Made by a program: the position numbers and the translations under genes | The notes under the pieces: model-generated | Seen by the model: the letters and a program-made list of their open reading frames with translations, nothing else | Told to the model about the DNA's origin: nothing | Databases searched by the model: none | Assembly (NCBI GenBank): GCA_930367205.1 | Contig: OV884009.1 | Span: 32,435,841-32,499,840 of the forward strand | Source: Acanthosoma haemorrhoidale | Taxonomy: Eukaryota > Arthropoda > Insecta > Hemiptera > Acanthosomatidae | Reading direction: 5' to 3' | Length of the DNA: 64,000 nucleotides | Shown here: positions 45,131 through 57,190 of the stretch, piece by piece | Numbering within the stretch: the first letter of the stretch is position 1 | Layout: each line of letters opens with the position of its first letter

Positions 45131-46060
45131 CCTTTAGCATTAGCGCCCAGTTTCGTTTTATTCTAATGCCTCTTCTCGATAACTCACGGCTGCTTTCAAT
45201 CTTTCCCCACTAAAAGAATCCATACTCCGTAACTCTTTTGCGGCTTGGGTTGATTTTTATCGAATTTATTTATGGACGACGTACTGACATACTGGCTAAG
45301 ATTTCAAAGCGAGGTAGATGGGCATGTTGGTTGGATGTTGGACATTGGACTTCCAAAGAAAGTACTGATTGAAGACCTTGATGGATTCATGGTCTAGTAA
45401 GCCAAGTAAAGCTCGATTCATCCTAACGAGTCAAGTCAGGTTTGGGCGACTCGTATAAGAAAACTACTAGGAGAAAAGACATTCTGTATTCTTCAAGTAA
45501 AATGAAGGTAAAAAAATAAGAAAAAAACTACTATGCATTGGAGCAATCCTACACAAATCCTTACAATAAAGTATTTCTCTTTATTACTTTGGTGCTGGTT
45601 TCGTCTAAATCAATCATATAGCATAATAATATCATAGCGCAATCACAGGAGACAACTTGTCTTGTATTATAAACTTATCACAGCTAGAAATGAATTGAGA
45701 TTAGGCACAGAAAATTTTAGAGCGAGTGACGGATGGTTTTACCATTGTAAAGAAAAGACATTACCTTCTAGAACCTTGCGAAATTGCGAGCGTAAGTGAC
45801 ATTGTTTGTTGAGAATGAAAAGAAAAATTGAGTGAACTGATAGGAAATTATGAAACGAAGAACATCTACGCTGACGAAACAAGGTCGTTTTTAAGTTCAA
45901 ATGTTCAAAGTTTTTCAAAGACCAAACATAGAGACAAAAATATAGTAAAGGTAGGGTTACTATATTGTTAATTGTATATATATATTGTGCATATATGGAA
46001 TTTTAATAAAACAACTGATAATCCTATTAATTTGAATGTTTCCTTTTTTTTTTAACGCCT
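45131..46060. other. No gene seen
   Basis: Mixed to AT-rich DNA. A short TATATATATATTG run lies near 45976. Confidence 0.45.
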
Positions 46061-46133
46061 TATAATTCGTAATATTTCGAAAATCTCGATAATTCGTAAT
46101 AAACTCGCGGCCCCTTGGCATTACGAATTATCG
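46061..46133. repeat. Hairpin with a 14-bp perfect stem
   Basis: CGATAATTCGTAAT (46087-46100) pairs perfectly with ATTACGAATTATCG (46120-46133) across a 19-base GC-rich loop. A further direct copy TATAATTCGTAATA lies at 46061-46074. It may be a binding-site cluster, a small fold-back element or a hairpin RNA. Confidence 0.75.
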
Positions 46134-46642
46134 GGATTGTTACTTTATTATGAAACGTTCCGAGTGTAATAAAGCCGGTAGGACTAGAATGTTGGTCACA
46201 TCCTTTATTAGACAAGGAGCTCCGACCGTTGACTCCTGGAACGACTCCATGAGCTAGCACAGGGTAGCGTCGCTGGGTAATCAAGAAGTGCTTTTGTCTC
46301 TTTACAGAGCTTTCACATCCCAGGCTAATATTCTATAGTCACACCGCAACATTCACAAGTATCATTCTTATACAATAAAATATAATAGACATACAAATAT
46401 TACAGTTTATCAATTCAGTTATTGTTTTTGGTTTTAATGATGTAGTTCAAGTAACGTTCTAGTTTTGTCTTCTCACAAGTTATTTGTTCCTTATTCTCAA
46501 GCGCTTTTCTTATTCTGAGGCAGTATTGGCGGCCGAATAATAAATAAAAAAAATATAAAAATACGAAAATAGGAGGTTATTTATTTAATCTAACAACATA
46601 AGATGTATCTCCACTACCTGGAAGAATTTTAATACAGGGTGA
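46134..46642. other. No gene seen
   Basis: A 74-residue minus-strand frame (46060-46284) is not recognisable. The rest is AT-rich. Confidence 0.4.
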
Positions 46643-46723
46643 CACTTATTTTATTATTTTTATGAATTATTTTTTAAGTCAATGCTAATTGTATTTAAAA
46701 TGTATAAAACAATAAAATAAGTG
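46643..46723. mobile_element. 81-bp MITE-like inverted repeat
   Basis: CACTTATTTTATTATTTT (46643-46660) and AAAACAATAAAATAAGTG (46706-46723) are inverted copies with one mismatch. With 45 bases between them this is a very small MITE or a fold-back scrap. Confidence 0.5.
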
Positions 46724-46852
46724 AAGTAACCATATCAGAAGGAATTCTGTATAGACACAATCAATCACAGGTGGTTTTATTCTCATGATTGTTGCCAATC
46801 TTACCATTTATTATTTTAAGTGTATGTAAAAATGTATGTTTTTTGTGTTAAT

Positions 46853-46922
46853 TGTGGTCCTGAGGATGCTTGAACGCGAAACGTGGACTGTTGATGTGGA
46901 ATCAAATGAAATATATTATGGG
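46853..46922 (+). ncRNA. Hammerhead-like ribozyme motif in a repeat
   Basis: The core CTGAGGA - TGC, loop, GC - GAAAC is a fit to the hammerhead consensus CUGANGA...GAAA. It is enclosed by GTCC (46857-46860) and GGAC (46885-46888), which can pair. The sequence after it (CTGTTGATGTGGAATC and an AAATGAAATA tail) is shared with 56661 and 31874. Hammerhead motifs are known in Penelope-like retroelements. Stem II is very short, so activity is uncertain. Confidence 0.3.
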
Positions 46923-48013
46923 AGGGACTTCAAGGTTTTTTTTTCAAAAACTAATTTTCACACAATATGAATATCAGTATAATACAGGCATGTACTTTTG
47001 TCATATTTTATCAAACTTACGTTGCTCTAAAGATAAAGCCATATAACATTCAATAATAATATACGAAAAATTTTAAATATTATTTATCCACAAATCACCT
47101 TATTTTTTAATACATCTCGTTTACTCAATATTGCCTTTGAACAAATAAATAAAATAGAAATAGCCGATATATTAAAAGTAACCTGTTAAAACCGGTTAGG
47201 AGAAAATTAAATACCAGACCTATATTGTTGATTTGCAAAAGTTTATTTTTGAATATTCTCAAAATTGTTTCTAAACCATTCGGGTTTTGCCCCTGTACTA
47301 ATAACTTGAGAAATCTTAAATGTTTTCAAAGTTTCCGTGATTGTGCTTCAATTAAACCCTTTGTGGAATGTAACTTTGAATGCTTGTTACCATCATTGGT
47401 GCGATCTTAACCTTGCGGAAAAATCAGTGAATCTCTTAACTTTGCGACGCGTGAAATTTGTCTTGATTATGTTAACTACAGGTGAAGAGTACAAGACTCG
47501 TATGAAAAAATCATATTTTAGTTGTAGTGATTTTATTGGGTTCTAAAATATACTACGTGACCGTTTTGCATCATATTTGATCAATTTATATAATAGTTTA
47601 ATTACCGCAATAGTATCAGGGAGGGGAGTAGAAAATATGTTTCAAACGAACGTGAATGGTGATTCACCTCAAAAACTGTACATATAAAAAGCGTGTTGTA
47701 CTGTGCGTTAGCACAAATGAGTGTAAGGTTAGTTGTTGGGATCTGAGCATAGGGTTGCCCAAGCCAATCTCCCAACGATACCTTTGACGAGAAAAATCGT
47801 ATAACGTCAAGTTCAGTGAAGACATTGCTATCTTGCTAGATTTTATCAGTTCTTATTTGTCTAATTTGTTAATTGATGAGACATTTTTTTCATCCCAATC
47901 AGTAATATCACATTTCTAGTACACTCAAAAACTGCGCTTAACTAGAGGAGCACTATATGAAACTAGTGTCATTGACAATTATTAATAATTAATAGCTCGA
48001 GAAAAAAATGAAG
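46923..48013. other. AT-rich DNA, no gene seen
   Basis: Two overlapping plus-strand frames (47225-47546) are not recognisable. No repeats were seen. Confidence 0.45.
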
Positions 48014-48092
48014 GAAAGATCTGGACTCGAACCCAAGGACCTCAACTATATCTAGTCGGGAGCTTTACCAACTGAGCTACCCTGCCTTGAAT
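48014..48092 (-). repeat. tRNA-like sequence, SINE head or tRNA pseudogene
   Basis: On the minus strand GCAGGGTAGCTCAGTTGGTA gives a strong acceptor start and box A, and GGGTTCGAGTCC gives box B. The D-arm closes. The anticodon arm and the 3' acceptor strand do not pair, so it is not a functional tRNA gene. It resembles the heads at 7046 and 7691 but keeps a better box A. Confidence 0.6.
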
Positions 48093-48991
48093 GACGACCT
48101 TCGCAATATGAAATCGCTTCGGCCAAACTTTCGCAAAGACAGAGTATACTCGATGGGAGTAGTAGGCACCCAGCGGGGACACAGTTTGTCCCTTTTTCCA
48201 ATATTTTATTAAATCGTTTTAAAAAAAGATGTTTTGATACCACTATTATTTATATAATACACTATCGGGAAATTAAGCAGAGATCAGGCGACAGTTGTTA
48301 ATTATAAATAATGATCGTGCCAATAAAAATGTCTCATTTAGTGTCATTGGACATTTTGAGAATTTGTTCAAACCAGCCTGTTTGTAGCCAGGGATATCTT
48401 GTTTTAATCAAGCAGTAATTGCAAGATGATTTATCGTCAACTATTGATAATTGGGATGTATGAGAGAGGACATGAGAATTTCAAATTTTGAAAGGAAAAA
48501 AACAAATTCCACATTGTTGTTGGAAACATACAATTAATTTTTTGTCTGGCGATGTGAAAAAATAAATATAGCTAATATTAATTTCGCTTCATCGTCTTGT
48601 GCCAAATGTCAGAAAGGCTGATATATAAGACAGAAGGCCCGCTGTGTCGGCCAGACAAATGAAGTTGAGAATTACATGTTTAGAAATCTGAGAGAAAAGT
48701 CTATTTTTCGCCTCATCTATCAGTGCGAGGAGAAACGTCTGGTTTCCATTGAGTCTAGGGCGCTAGGGGGTATTTCCGACCGCCCACTTAGGGACAGAAT
48801 AGCTCATCACATAGACACATGCGTCACATTTTCCCCCCTCCCACCCTTTTCAAGGTCCTTTTCCCTTCGGTGTTGGGATTGGCTTTTGAAATCACCTCGG
48901 ATTTATATCGGTTTAAAACGACAGCACTCTAACATCAGCTAGCAACTACTGATCTGCTTGCGATAGCAATTTTTGTTTTAAACTATTAACA
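48093..48991. other. No gene seen; moderate-GC block at 48590-48930
   Basis: An 88-residue plus-strand frame (48676-48942) lies in the GC-richer part and has no recognised domain. It might belong to a host conserved block. Confidence 0.35.
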
Positions 48992-49450
48992 AATCAAATC
49001 TACATGAGCAATAAGTAATTGTGTTCAATGTTCTCATTCAAACCTTATTAAGAAAACTTCATTCACTCGCTTATTCATCAGCATCGTGGTCACCTCCGTC
49101 GCGTGCGAAAGAGGAAGCGGAGTCTTGGGAAGTCCCCCTCGCACCTCCGTCAGCCGCGTCACCGGATACGAGCCAGTGGAGGCTGACCAAAAGCGCGAGA
49201 GCCACATACGCTCAGGACATGATTGGAGAAACCAGGACTCCACGAGAGGTCACGAGACCACTGCCACTTTAGTCTCCGAGGAGGATTATAGGGGTGAATG
49301 GTTCAGTGTAATAACTGTACTAGGGGATTAGGGTGGTTGGATAGGCAAGTATGGAATTTCATGAACTTGGAAGGGATGAGTTCAAGAATGTAGGGTATAT
49401 TAAGATCGTTACGAAGAGTTTTGTTGCTGAAGTAGTAAGGGGCATTGACT
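48992..49450 (-). mobile_element. Jockey-like LINE, 3' UTR and ORF2 end (copy 7)
   Basis: Minus-strand copy from the tail (AGCAATAAGTAATTG at the left edge) to the coding zone with AATGTAGGGTATATTAAGAT. A deletion removes about 20 bases near the ORF2 stop (49230-49250). Reading the opposite strand gives two chance frames of about 80 residues. Confidence 0.87.
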
Positions 49451-49635
49451 ACGTGATAGCAAATACTTTTGAACATGTTTAATGAAGAAGCGTGGCGAAC
49501 GGAGGGGGGGAAGTGGAGGCCCAGAAGGATATTGCCAATATGACGAATGCATTGTGTAGTATTGTTGATCTATAGAATATATTCTAATCATACTTATACT
49601 TATACTTAATAATCATCCAATAAAAAATATATTAA
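49451..49635. other. No gene seen
   Basis: Short spacer between a LINE copy and a tRNA-like repeat. Confidence 0.4.
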
Positions 49636-49706
49636 CAAGGCTGGGATCAGAACCAAAGGCCTCCTGAACTTCAGCCAGGCACTCGGTCATCTTAGCTATC
49701 CATGTG
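49636..49706 (-). repeat. tRNA-like SINE head
   Basis: On the minus strand TGACCGAGTGCCTGGC and CTTTGGTTCTGATCCC give box-A-like and box-B-like words. The arms do not form a good cloverleaf. Confidence 0.4.
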
Positions 49707-51566
49707 AACGAACCTTTTGATTGGAATTTCTAATTTCTGTAATCTCTCATAACCACTGAAAATCAAAGATCAGTTACAATTTTTCAAAGGAGACTTCTAT
49801 GTCTTCTTAAGATTATCTGGAATAATTATATAACAAGTGGTATTAAATACTATAATTATTAATTATTAATACATAATAATATATTTATTATCATAGGACT
49901 CATCTCCCTTAGGAACAAACATTTATTTTACCTGGGTTAATCTTTGATAGTATTAAATCCATTCATGAGCATTGAAATAAAATATCAAAAACCAAAAAAT
50001 TCGATTAGAAAAGAAATGATGTAGAAAAGTACACATCTCAAAGGAGACTACAATAATTTAAACCGTTCTGTAATAATTATAAAACCAATTGGAGAACATT
50101 CCATGATTATTAATAAATAGTCTATGTTAAATACTTCATACATATGATACTTCAAAAAGGAAAATTTTTAGAAAAACCTTTTGTCTGCCCAAATGAAAAA
50201 AAAAAAAGGTTTGCTTTACTTTTCTGTAATTATTTTTTTGCTAAGTCTCATGGCAGTTTGTTTAGAAGTTTATTAAATGGCTGTGAAAAAAAATACTCTG
50301 TATAATAAATTGACTTTAGCAAATTTAAAATGACCTGAAATATCGACATAAAAACCTGTTAAACTGGCTTGGTGTGGATTTATACCGCAGTGACTATTGC
50401 CGGCTCTCAAAACATTAATGTTTTTTAATACTCAGCAAAGCAGCATATTACGAGACATGGTGGAATATACTTTTAAAAACATCTCTCTGAAAGACAGACA
50501 GAAGAAAGGAGAGAAAACAATGTCGATATTTTGTGATGGCACTTTTAACAATAAAAACACACACATATTTATCTACAAACACATGTTAAATAAAACAACA
50601 TATGTGTATTTCAGAAAATGGCAATGTCAAGTGAGTAGTTTTCACTAGCCCTTCTCCCATTTTGTTTTTTCAAATATTATTATTATATAATTATTATAAT
50701 ATATTATTATTCTCTTGAACATCTGGAGCAATTCAGACCGGATTCGGTGCACATATGACTTACCAATTTAGAATAACTACTAAGAGGGTAAGACACCCTT
50801 AGCACCTCTTGGAGGGGGAGAAGTGAGAAAGGGGTGACAATGTAATGATTGATATTAGTGTTTATAGTTTTTGCTATAGTTTGTTTGATGACACTTCCGA
50901 TCCCGTTTTGGCATGGAGTGGAAGAGGGGTAGAAGGGTTAAAAGTTAAGTAAAAAATACGAGGATCCTTCATGTTGGAGGAAATCAAGAAACTGCTGAGG
51001 CATTTTGAAAATTGATAACAATCAACATAAATTCAAAATTTGTCCTTGGAGTTAAGTATTTAAAGTTGAATGTATTATGAAAATATTTTATGGTTTATTG
51101 TTTTCAATAATCAAATATTTTCGGATGCTTTTGGTTTCATTATTATGTTTTTGTTTTTTTTTAAGTATTAATAGTTCTATAATTTGAATTAGATTTCAAA
51201 ATTTCTTCTTTAGTTACATAACCTCCCTCAACACTGTAATGGTTTGTTTACTTATAAATATGCCAATGTCAGTTCTGAATTATCTTTGTATGTTACATAC
51301 CTCAGATTTATTATAACTAAGTTATTTTTGTATTCAATTAATTTAGCGTCTTATAAATTTGTTTTACAGGGGAGTTGTCGATTCCATACACACAACAATA
51401 TATTAATAAAAATTGTAATAGATAATATCAATCACAGGTTTGTTGTTATACTTTTCAATTTTATTATTAATTAAATTAAGTAAAATTATTCTCATCTTCG
51501 ATCTAAAAAATTTTAATTAGAAAAAAAATGAATGCTAATTTATAACTGTTACTTTGGTGACCTATA
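49707..51566. other. AT-rich DNA, no gene seen
   Basis: An A-run lies at 50196. An ATTATTATTATATAATTATT stretch is at 50676. Frames of 76 and 83 residues are not recognisable. Confidence 0.5.
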
Positions 51567-51917
51567 CTAAGCTTTCGGTCGTTCCATTAGCTCCAAGTAG
51601 TCTAGCCAAGCAGTGTTGCGTTTTAGAAAGCACCTTAAGAGAGCACGTATAGTCGTGAATTTGTACAGAACATTGATCCCTACCGTCACATTGATGCACT
51701 TATGCGAAATCAAAACGACGGAGCATTCTAATGACTCCGGCCTCAGACAGGCGGAGGGGAAAGTTTCGCCTAATAATGAGAGGAGCCACTGTGTGACTCC
51801 AGAGTCGTTCAACTTACTTAACGAACCGTACATTTTTTTTTCTCTTTTTTTTTTTCTTCTTTTTTTCCCTTCAGTCGGTAGTCCAGTTGTGTATCTCAAT
51901 CCTTGACGGAGCCCCAT
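51567..51917. other. Moderate-GC block with overlapping frames on both strands
   Basis: A 97-residue plus-strand frame and a 116-residue minus-strand frame cover the same bases, so at most one can be real. Neither shows a domain. The T-rich stretch 51834-51866 gives low-complexity ends to both. Confidence 0.25.
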
Positions 51918-52707
51918 CTGATTACACTTTAATTTGGTTCAATGAAATGAACCAGTCATACCAAGCTTTCCATTGTTTCGGTAAATATCTTAGAAGGAAG
52001 CGGATTCACGTCTCATTTAACCTATAGATTCGAGTTTTCGTGTTGCTCCTTTATTTCATTCCCATACTCCCCATTGTCGGGAGGAGTCATTGCTGTAGGC
52101 GCAACAACTGCTGCGTCGTTCCCAGTCGAACTTCCCGCTGATGATCCTCAACTTTGATTGTCTTGTACTCGACTTGTTATATGGTTCGTTAGAAATAATT
52201 ATTGTTCTGTGCCCGGTTTCAACCGTCTGTGATCTTTTAAAATGAGGTGTGTTAGGTTAGAAGATATGGCATAATTTATGGTTACAAATGCTCGTAACGC
52301 TGTTTCTCTTTGTGAGATTTTCTTTAATTTGAAAACTTTTTAGACAGCCTGCATCTGTCATCGTCAGGGGCTAAATAGCTCCATAATAAGTTCTCCACCA
52401 AAACATATGGAGGACTCATTTTGTCAATTAAAGAAAATATTATGACGAGAAAGGGACATTGGTACCATTTAAAACCTAAATATATAATTTTCATTTCAAT
52501 AGTTCACTTTATAGGTATTTTTAGCTATACATAGAAGTTATTAGAGTGACATAAAAATGTTTTGACGGGGATCTGCCAATTAATTATTAAGTTGAACTAA
52601 TTATATATTTAAATGATGTTCCCGTTATTTTATTTCTTAGTGCGATGGTTAGAGGTCCAATTGGAAACGTTAATTCTGTTATCTTGAGCATCTCCAGGGT
52701 CTGGTGA
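51918..52707. other. No gene seen
   Basis: A GC-richer patch at 52060-52150. AAAACTTTTTAGACAGCCTG at about 52336 looks like a single MITE terminus (compare 25908) without a partner. Confidence 0.4.
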
Positions 52708-53296
52708 TTTTTTTTTTTTTTTATATAATATTCTTTATTGTGCTAAAATTACAATCTGCCTTATTAGGCAATAAGTAATTGAGATAAATGTTCTCATTCA
52801 TACCATATTTACAATTCATGATTCACTCGCTCATTCATACAATATTTACAAAAAGCCCAGAAGCCTCCCAAACCTACATGTTTGTCACCTCCCTCTCATG
52901 CGAAAGAGGAAGCGCAGTCTTGGGAAGTCCCCCACGATCGTCCGTTAGCCGCGAGACCGGATACGAGCCAGTGGAGGCTGACGAAGAGCGCGAGAGCCAC
53001 ATACGCTCAGGACATGATTGACGGGGCTCCCACTGTCACGCATTTATAGCAGGTCACGAGGCCACTGCCATTTGAGTCTCAAAGAAGGATTATAGTGATG
53101 AGTGGTGCAGTGCAATGACTGTGCTACGGGATTAGGGTGGTTGGAGAGGCAACTATGGAATTTTATATACTTGGAAGCGATAAGTTCAAAAATGTAGGGT
53201 ACATTAAGATCGTTATGAAGGGTTTTGTTGCATACATAATAAGGGGCATTTACTATTGTTCTCAGGACGTTTGATTAAAGGGATTGGATACTTGAT
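52708..53296 (-). mobile_element. Jockey-like LINE, ORF2 C-terminus and 3' UTR (copy 8)
   Basis: Begins with a T-run (poly-A tail on the minus strand), TTTATTGTGCTAAAATTACA (AATAAA and tail), then the intact stem-loop CTGCCTTATTAGGCA and a near full 3' UTR. It ends inside ORF2 (TTTGATTAAAGGGATTGGAT). Frames are disrupted by small changes. Confidence 0.9.
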
Positions 53297-53302
53297 ATGG
53301 AT

Positions 53303-53518
53303 TGGTCTGGCGATTAGTTAGCTTACTTGGTTCGCATCCCGACTCGATCTAGGAAATTTTCTTTGGGGGATGGGTCTGGGTTAACTCATCCTCGCGAGTG
53401 CAAATGAGTGCTCAGTTGAATAAAAGCCGGTTATGACAACCAAATTTAAGGTTGAGAGGTACAAAGTCTAGTCGATCTGCTTACGGCAATCAGACCAGAA
53501 CCGACACTCAAGGGATAT
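53303..53518 (+). repeat. tRNA-derived SINE, about 215 bp
   Basis: Starts right after the LINE copy with TGGTCTGGCGATTAGTTAGC (box A region) and GGTTCGCATCCC (box B). Its body GGGTTAACTCATCCTCGCGA, GAGTGCTCAGTTGAATAAAA and TTTAAGGTTGAGAGGTACAA matches the SINE at 41114. Confidence 0.7.
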
Positions 53519-55368
53519 AAGGATTTCTAGTTACAAACAAACAGCAAACCATAATCACACGGTATGTCTTGTTTCTTAACTCTGTCACAGTTGTTGAGGA
53601 AACAGTAAAGACTTTAATTATTGATAATTATAAAACAAATACAATTAGGACTTCCTTAATATCCAGTCGGGTTCTGTACTCTGCTGTGATGGTGTCATAT
53701 CAAATATGCCATTAATTGGCAGTGAACCTTACTTTATATGTGCAATGATCCTGCTTAGTTAAAGGTAATTAATTAAATAAATTTAAATTATTAAAGGTAA
53801 TTAAAGGTTAAAAGTAAAGCTGCTATCGTTAATTCACGCACATAGGGCACGAGGAGTAATGAAGGATATTTTTAACAATACTGATGCTGAAGACAGATAG
53901 AGGACTCCCGTCGGCAAAACAAGCCGAGTGCCGCCTCCTGCGTTATCGGCACCATCCGAACGTCCGAGTACGGCAATCAGTCAGGCAAATATTCGAGCAA
54001 CGCGGCGAATCCCCATGGAAACGGTAAGGATATTAGCTGATAATGTGTAAGGGGTCGCGTATGTTTAATCTGACCGTGCCACGATTTATCAGCGGTCGGG
54101 AATCCATGTTTGGTCCGGTAAAAAAGGAGGCTGGAGGCTTGAGGTATTTGTTTGGTAGCTGTCCAGGTAACAAATGTGAACGGCTCTTTCCACCTCCGGC
54201 CGAGACTTGACAAATACAATTCTCATTCAAATCCCCATAGTCTACGGAAAGCCATTCTCGCTGGCACTGTACACCGTTCTGTCGGTTATAGGAACATTCC
54301 GGTCGCCCAGGCAACCGTTCAGTGAGGAATCGCCTTCGGTTTAATTTCCCCCCTAAAAACTAATCCGATTTTGAAAATTTCAAGCTTCTACCTAAAAGAC
54401 AGTGATGAATATGATTCCACAGGGTCGTACGCAGAATTGTTTTTTTTTGGGGGGGGGGGATTTATTAAGAAGAAGAAAGGTAAGCACTGCTATTTTTGAA
54501 ATTTGAAAACCGTTTTGGGTTCAGAATACCTAAATGTCTAGCCAAACTGGGCGTAAGTTTTTTTAAGAGAAAACTATCAAAATTGGATCAAAACTTAAAA
54601 ACCTTTGCAGCCATAAAATATTCGATAACGCTATTTTTTGCGTAAAAATCCGTTTTTAAAATATTTTTAACTTTATTAGCAATTGAATAATCCAGGAAGT
54701 AAATATAGGCCCGAAAGTGCTCTGCTATCTGTTCATTCAGATTCATATTATTTATCTTTGTAACTCTCCTTAAATTCTTCCTCCACATATTATCGCATTG
54801 ATAACAACCAACGTTTTACCTATTCAGGCACCCTCAGGACTACAATAAATTCAAAAAATATAAATTTACAAACATAAAAATGTGCATTAAACCAGACTAC
54901 TCCCCTAAAGTGGACCTCCGGTCTCCTGGATTTGGACTCTAGCGAGGCCAAGTGCTAATAGAGAAGCTTAGGTTCTACCGCAAGAGAGCATACGTCACCC
55001 ACCAATACGTGTCTTGCCAATAGTTCAAGTTTTTGCACTGTGCAAAATTTTTCGTCATTTCCACCGGCTTTTCGACCTACATATATTTTTAAATGGCAAG
55101 GTTTGATGAGGTCAATATTTATTACTAAACCGTTTCATTTAGATGCTTGGTTAAAAATGTATTCAGTAAATAGAAAGTAGGCTATAGTTCTAAAACCGGA
55201 CCCCTTTAGGTGCTTGACTGGACTTAGGGTTAAGTACGTAATGTGCTCGCTGTGAGCACGTGTGGATTGTGCTGGACCTGAGAACTACGGGTATATCTGT
55301 GGTTTTCATCGATAAATAATTTAATTCGGCTTTAAATTCTCTGTACCTTTTTTTAATGCATTATGTAT
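53519..55368. other. No gene seen; moderate-GC block at 53830-54330
   Basis: The GC-richer block has overlapping minus-strand frames (53977-54314) with no recognisable domain and no repeats, so it may be constrained host DNA. A G-run lies near 54451-54460. The remainder is AT-rich, with a small moderate-GC part at 54905-55010. Confidence 0.4.
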
Positions 55369-55893
55369 CTTTTTTTAAGGAATTATAATATTCTTTATTG
55401 TATAAAATTATAATCTGCCATATTAGAAAAGAAGTAATTGAAATAAAGGTTCTCATTCATACCATATTTACAATTCATCATTCACTCGCTCATTCCTACA
55501 ATATTTACAAAAAGCCCAGAGGCCTCCCAAATCCACATGTTTGTCACCTCCCTCGCATGCGAAAGAGGAAGAGGAGTCTTGGGAAGTCCCCCACGCTCCT
55601 CCATCATCCGCGTCACCGGATACTAGCCAGTGGAGGCTGACAAAGAGCGCGAGAGCCACAGACGCTCAGGACATGTTTGGAAAAACATTTGCCAGGACTC
55701 CCACTGTAACGCGTTTATAGCAGGTCACGAGGCCACTGCCGTTTCAGTCTCCGAGGAGGATTATAGGGATGAGCGGCGCAGTGCAATGACTGTGCCACGG
55801 GATTATGGTGGTTGGAGAGGCTACTATGGAATTTCATATACTTAAAAGGGATGAGTTCAAGAATGCAGGGTATGTTAAGATCGTTATGAAGGG
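55369..55893 (-). mobile_element. Jockey-like LINE, 3' UTR and ORF2 end (copy 9)
   Basis: Starts with a short T-run and TTTATTGTATAAAATTATAA, then a tail with a mutated stem-loop (CTGCCATATTAGAAA) and most of the 3' UTR. It ends in the ORF2 coding zone at TTATGAAGGG. A small deletion removes the usual TGGCCATTG words. Confidence 0.87.
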
Positions 55894-56660
55894 ATATTTT
55901 TTTTAATGCTAAAACCTGTTATACCACATTGTAGTTAGAAACTATATTATGTTTTGTCTGTTCTTATAGATGTTTCTAATTTTGTTTATTGTTATTTTGA
56001 TTATTTTTACGGTGGGTCCGGTTTTGATAACTATTTTTTCAAATCCCCAAAGCAATATTTTGTTTTATGGACATTTTCAATTGTATTTCCTAAAAGTAAA
56101 ATGTAAATGGTCTATGCCATTATAAATTAAATATTACTTGCTTTTCAAATATAATTGTTCACTATTGTCTATTTTTTTAAAATCAATATCAAAACAGGGT
56201 TCTCTCAATCAAATCTCCACAATCAAAAAACAATAAAACGACACACCTTTGAATGATGGCCTCTTGAAATTCTATGTATATTCGTTTTAAATACCGAATT
56301 GGTAACCATTCTGCAAAAATAAATTAAAAGTTTAAAATGATAAATGAACATGTTCATTTTGATCATATGTATAGTTCATGATAAATGATTTAGTGTGCAA
56401 ACGAGAGTTTGAATACTTCATTAGAAAAAAAACCTTACTCTGTTGAGGAAGGTTTTACAAACTTGGGAAGAAACACTAACCCTTAGCTTCCCAAAAATTA
56501 GACGACAAACTGCACCTATTTTAATATCATAATTAACAGAAATGACAAAGAAATTTCTTTTATGAAAAGACAACAAAATCATCGAAAACCTAAAATACCA
56601 GATATAAATCTTGTCTTCAGTGTGTCCAAATTTGTTAAGTTGTGTAATTGTTTAAGTGTG
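55894..56660. other. AT-rich DNA, no gene seen
   Basis: No recognised features. Confidence 0.5.
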
Positions 56661-56732
56661 GCGATCGAGGATGCCTGTAATATGCGAAATGTAAGCTGTT
56701 GATGTAATATCATAAATAAAATATATTTTTTG
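56661..56732 (+). repeat. GATGC...GCGAA repeat, hammerhead-like family
   Basis: CGAGGATGCCTGTAATATGC then GAAATGTAAGCTGTTGATGT, ending in ATAAATAAAATATATT. Word order equals 46853. The core has mutated (CGAGGA for CTGAGGA), so this copy should be inactive. Confidence 0.45.
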
Positions 56733-56839
56733 AGACTTAAAACTTCACTTTCACTCATCGATCCACAGGTATCTCTTTTTGAGTGTTTTTTTTTTCTCTC
56801 ATTGATTTCAATATGCATATCATTTAAAAAGTAAAGCTT
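56733..56839. other. No gene seen
   Basis: Short AT-rich spacer. Confidence 0.4.
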
Positions 56840-57190
56840 CTTCGGGCTCGGTAAGCGGCTAGTGGTACACGTCCGTACCGGTCACACATATGTGAATGAG
56901 TGCACTGTGGGAATTGGCGGGTGTGAAGCGATCGGAGGAATTGGACCTGATGGGCATGACATGAGCTGAACCCGTGCCTGGTATCGGCGCCCTGCTAATA
57001 AATTGCCTCGTTAATGATATTAATGCCACTGACATTCACAGCGATTACGACATTAATTCCGACGACTCGCTATTCGGAAACCGATCGGTTCGTCTAATGA
57101 CTAATTCGTTTCTCCCATCACGTGGGATGTTCAATTCTCACTCTTGGCCAGCCTTGAACTTTTAGCGATCCCGAATTCTGTCCCCAGGAC
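56840..57190. promoter_or_regulatory. Possible host enhancer-like block with TAAT cluster
   Basis: Moderate GC and no repeats. GTTAATGATATTAATGCC, GACATTAATTCC and CTAATGACTAATTC all fall within about 100 bases (57011-57110), the densest homeodomain-type site cluster in the window. A 63-residue frame covering it is probably chance. Confidence 0.3.

Noticed and set aside
48014..48092. Functional tRNA gene
   Set aside because: Box A and box B are good but the anticodon and acceptor stems do not pair. I call it a SINE head or pseudogene. The same applies at 7046, 29258, 41114 and 49636.
51567..51917. Overlapping 116- and 97-residue frames as genes
   Set aside because: They overlap on opposite strands, end in low-complexity tracts and show no domain.
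52335..52358. Third MITE copy
   Set aside because: Only about 20 bases of one terminus match, with no partner end or interior.
54890..55010. tRNA-like sequence on the minus strand
   Set aside because: Only a weak box-B-like GAGTCCAAATCC; no box A.
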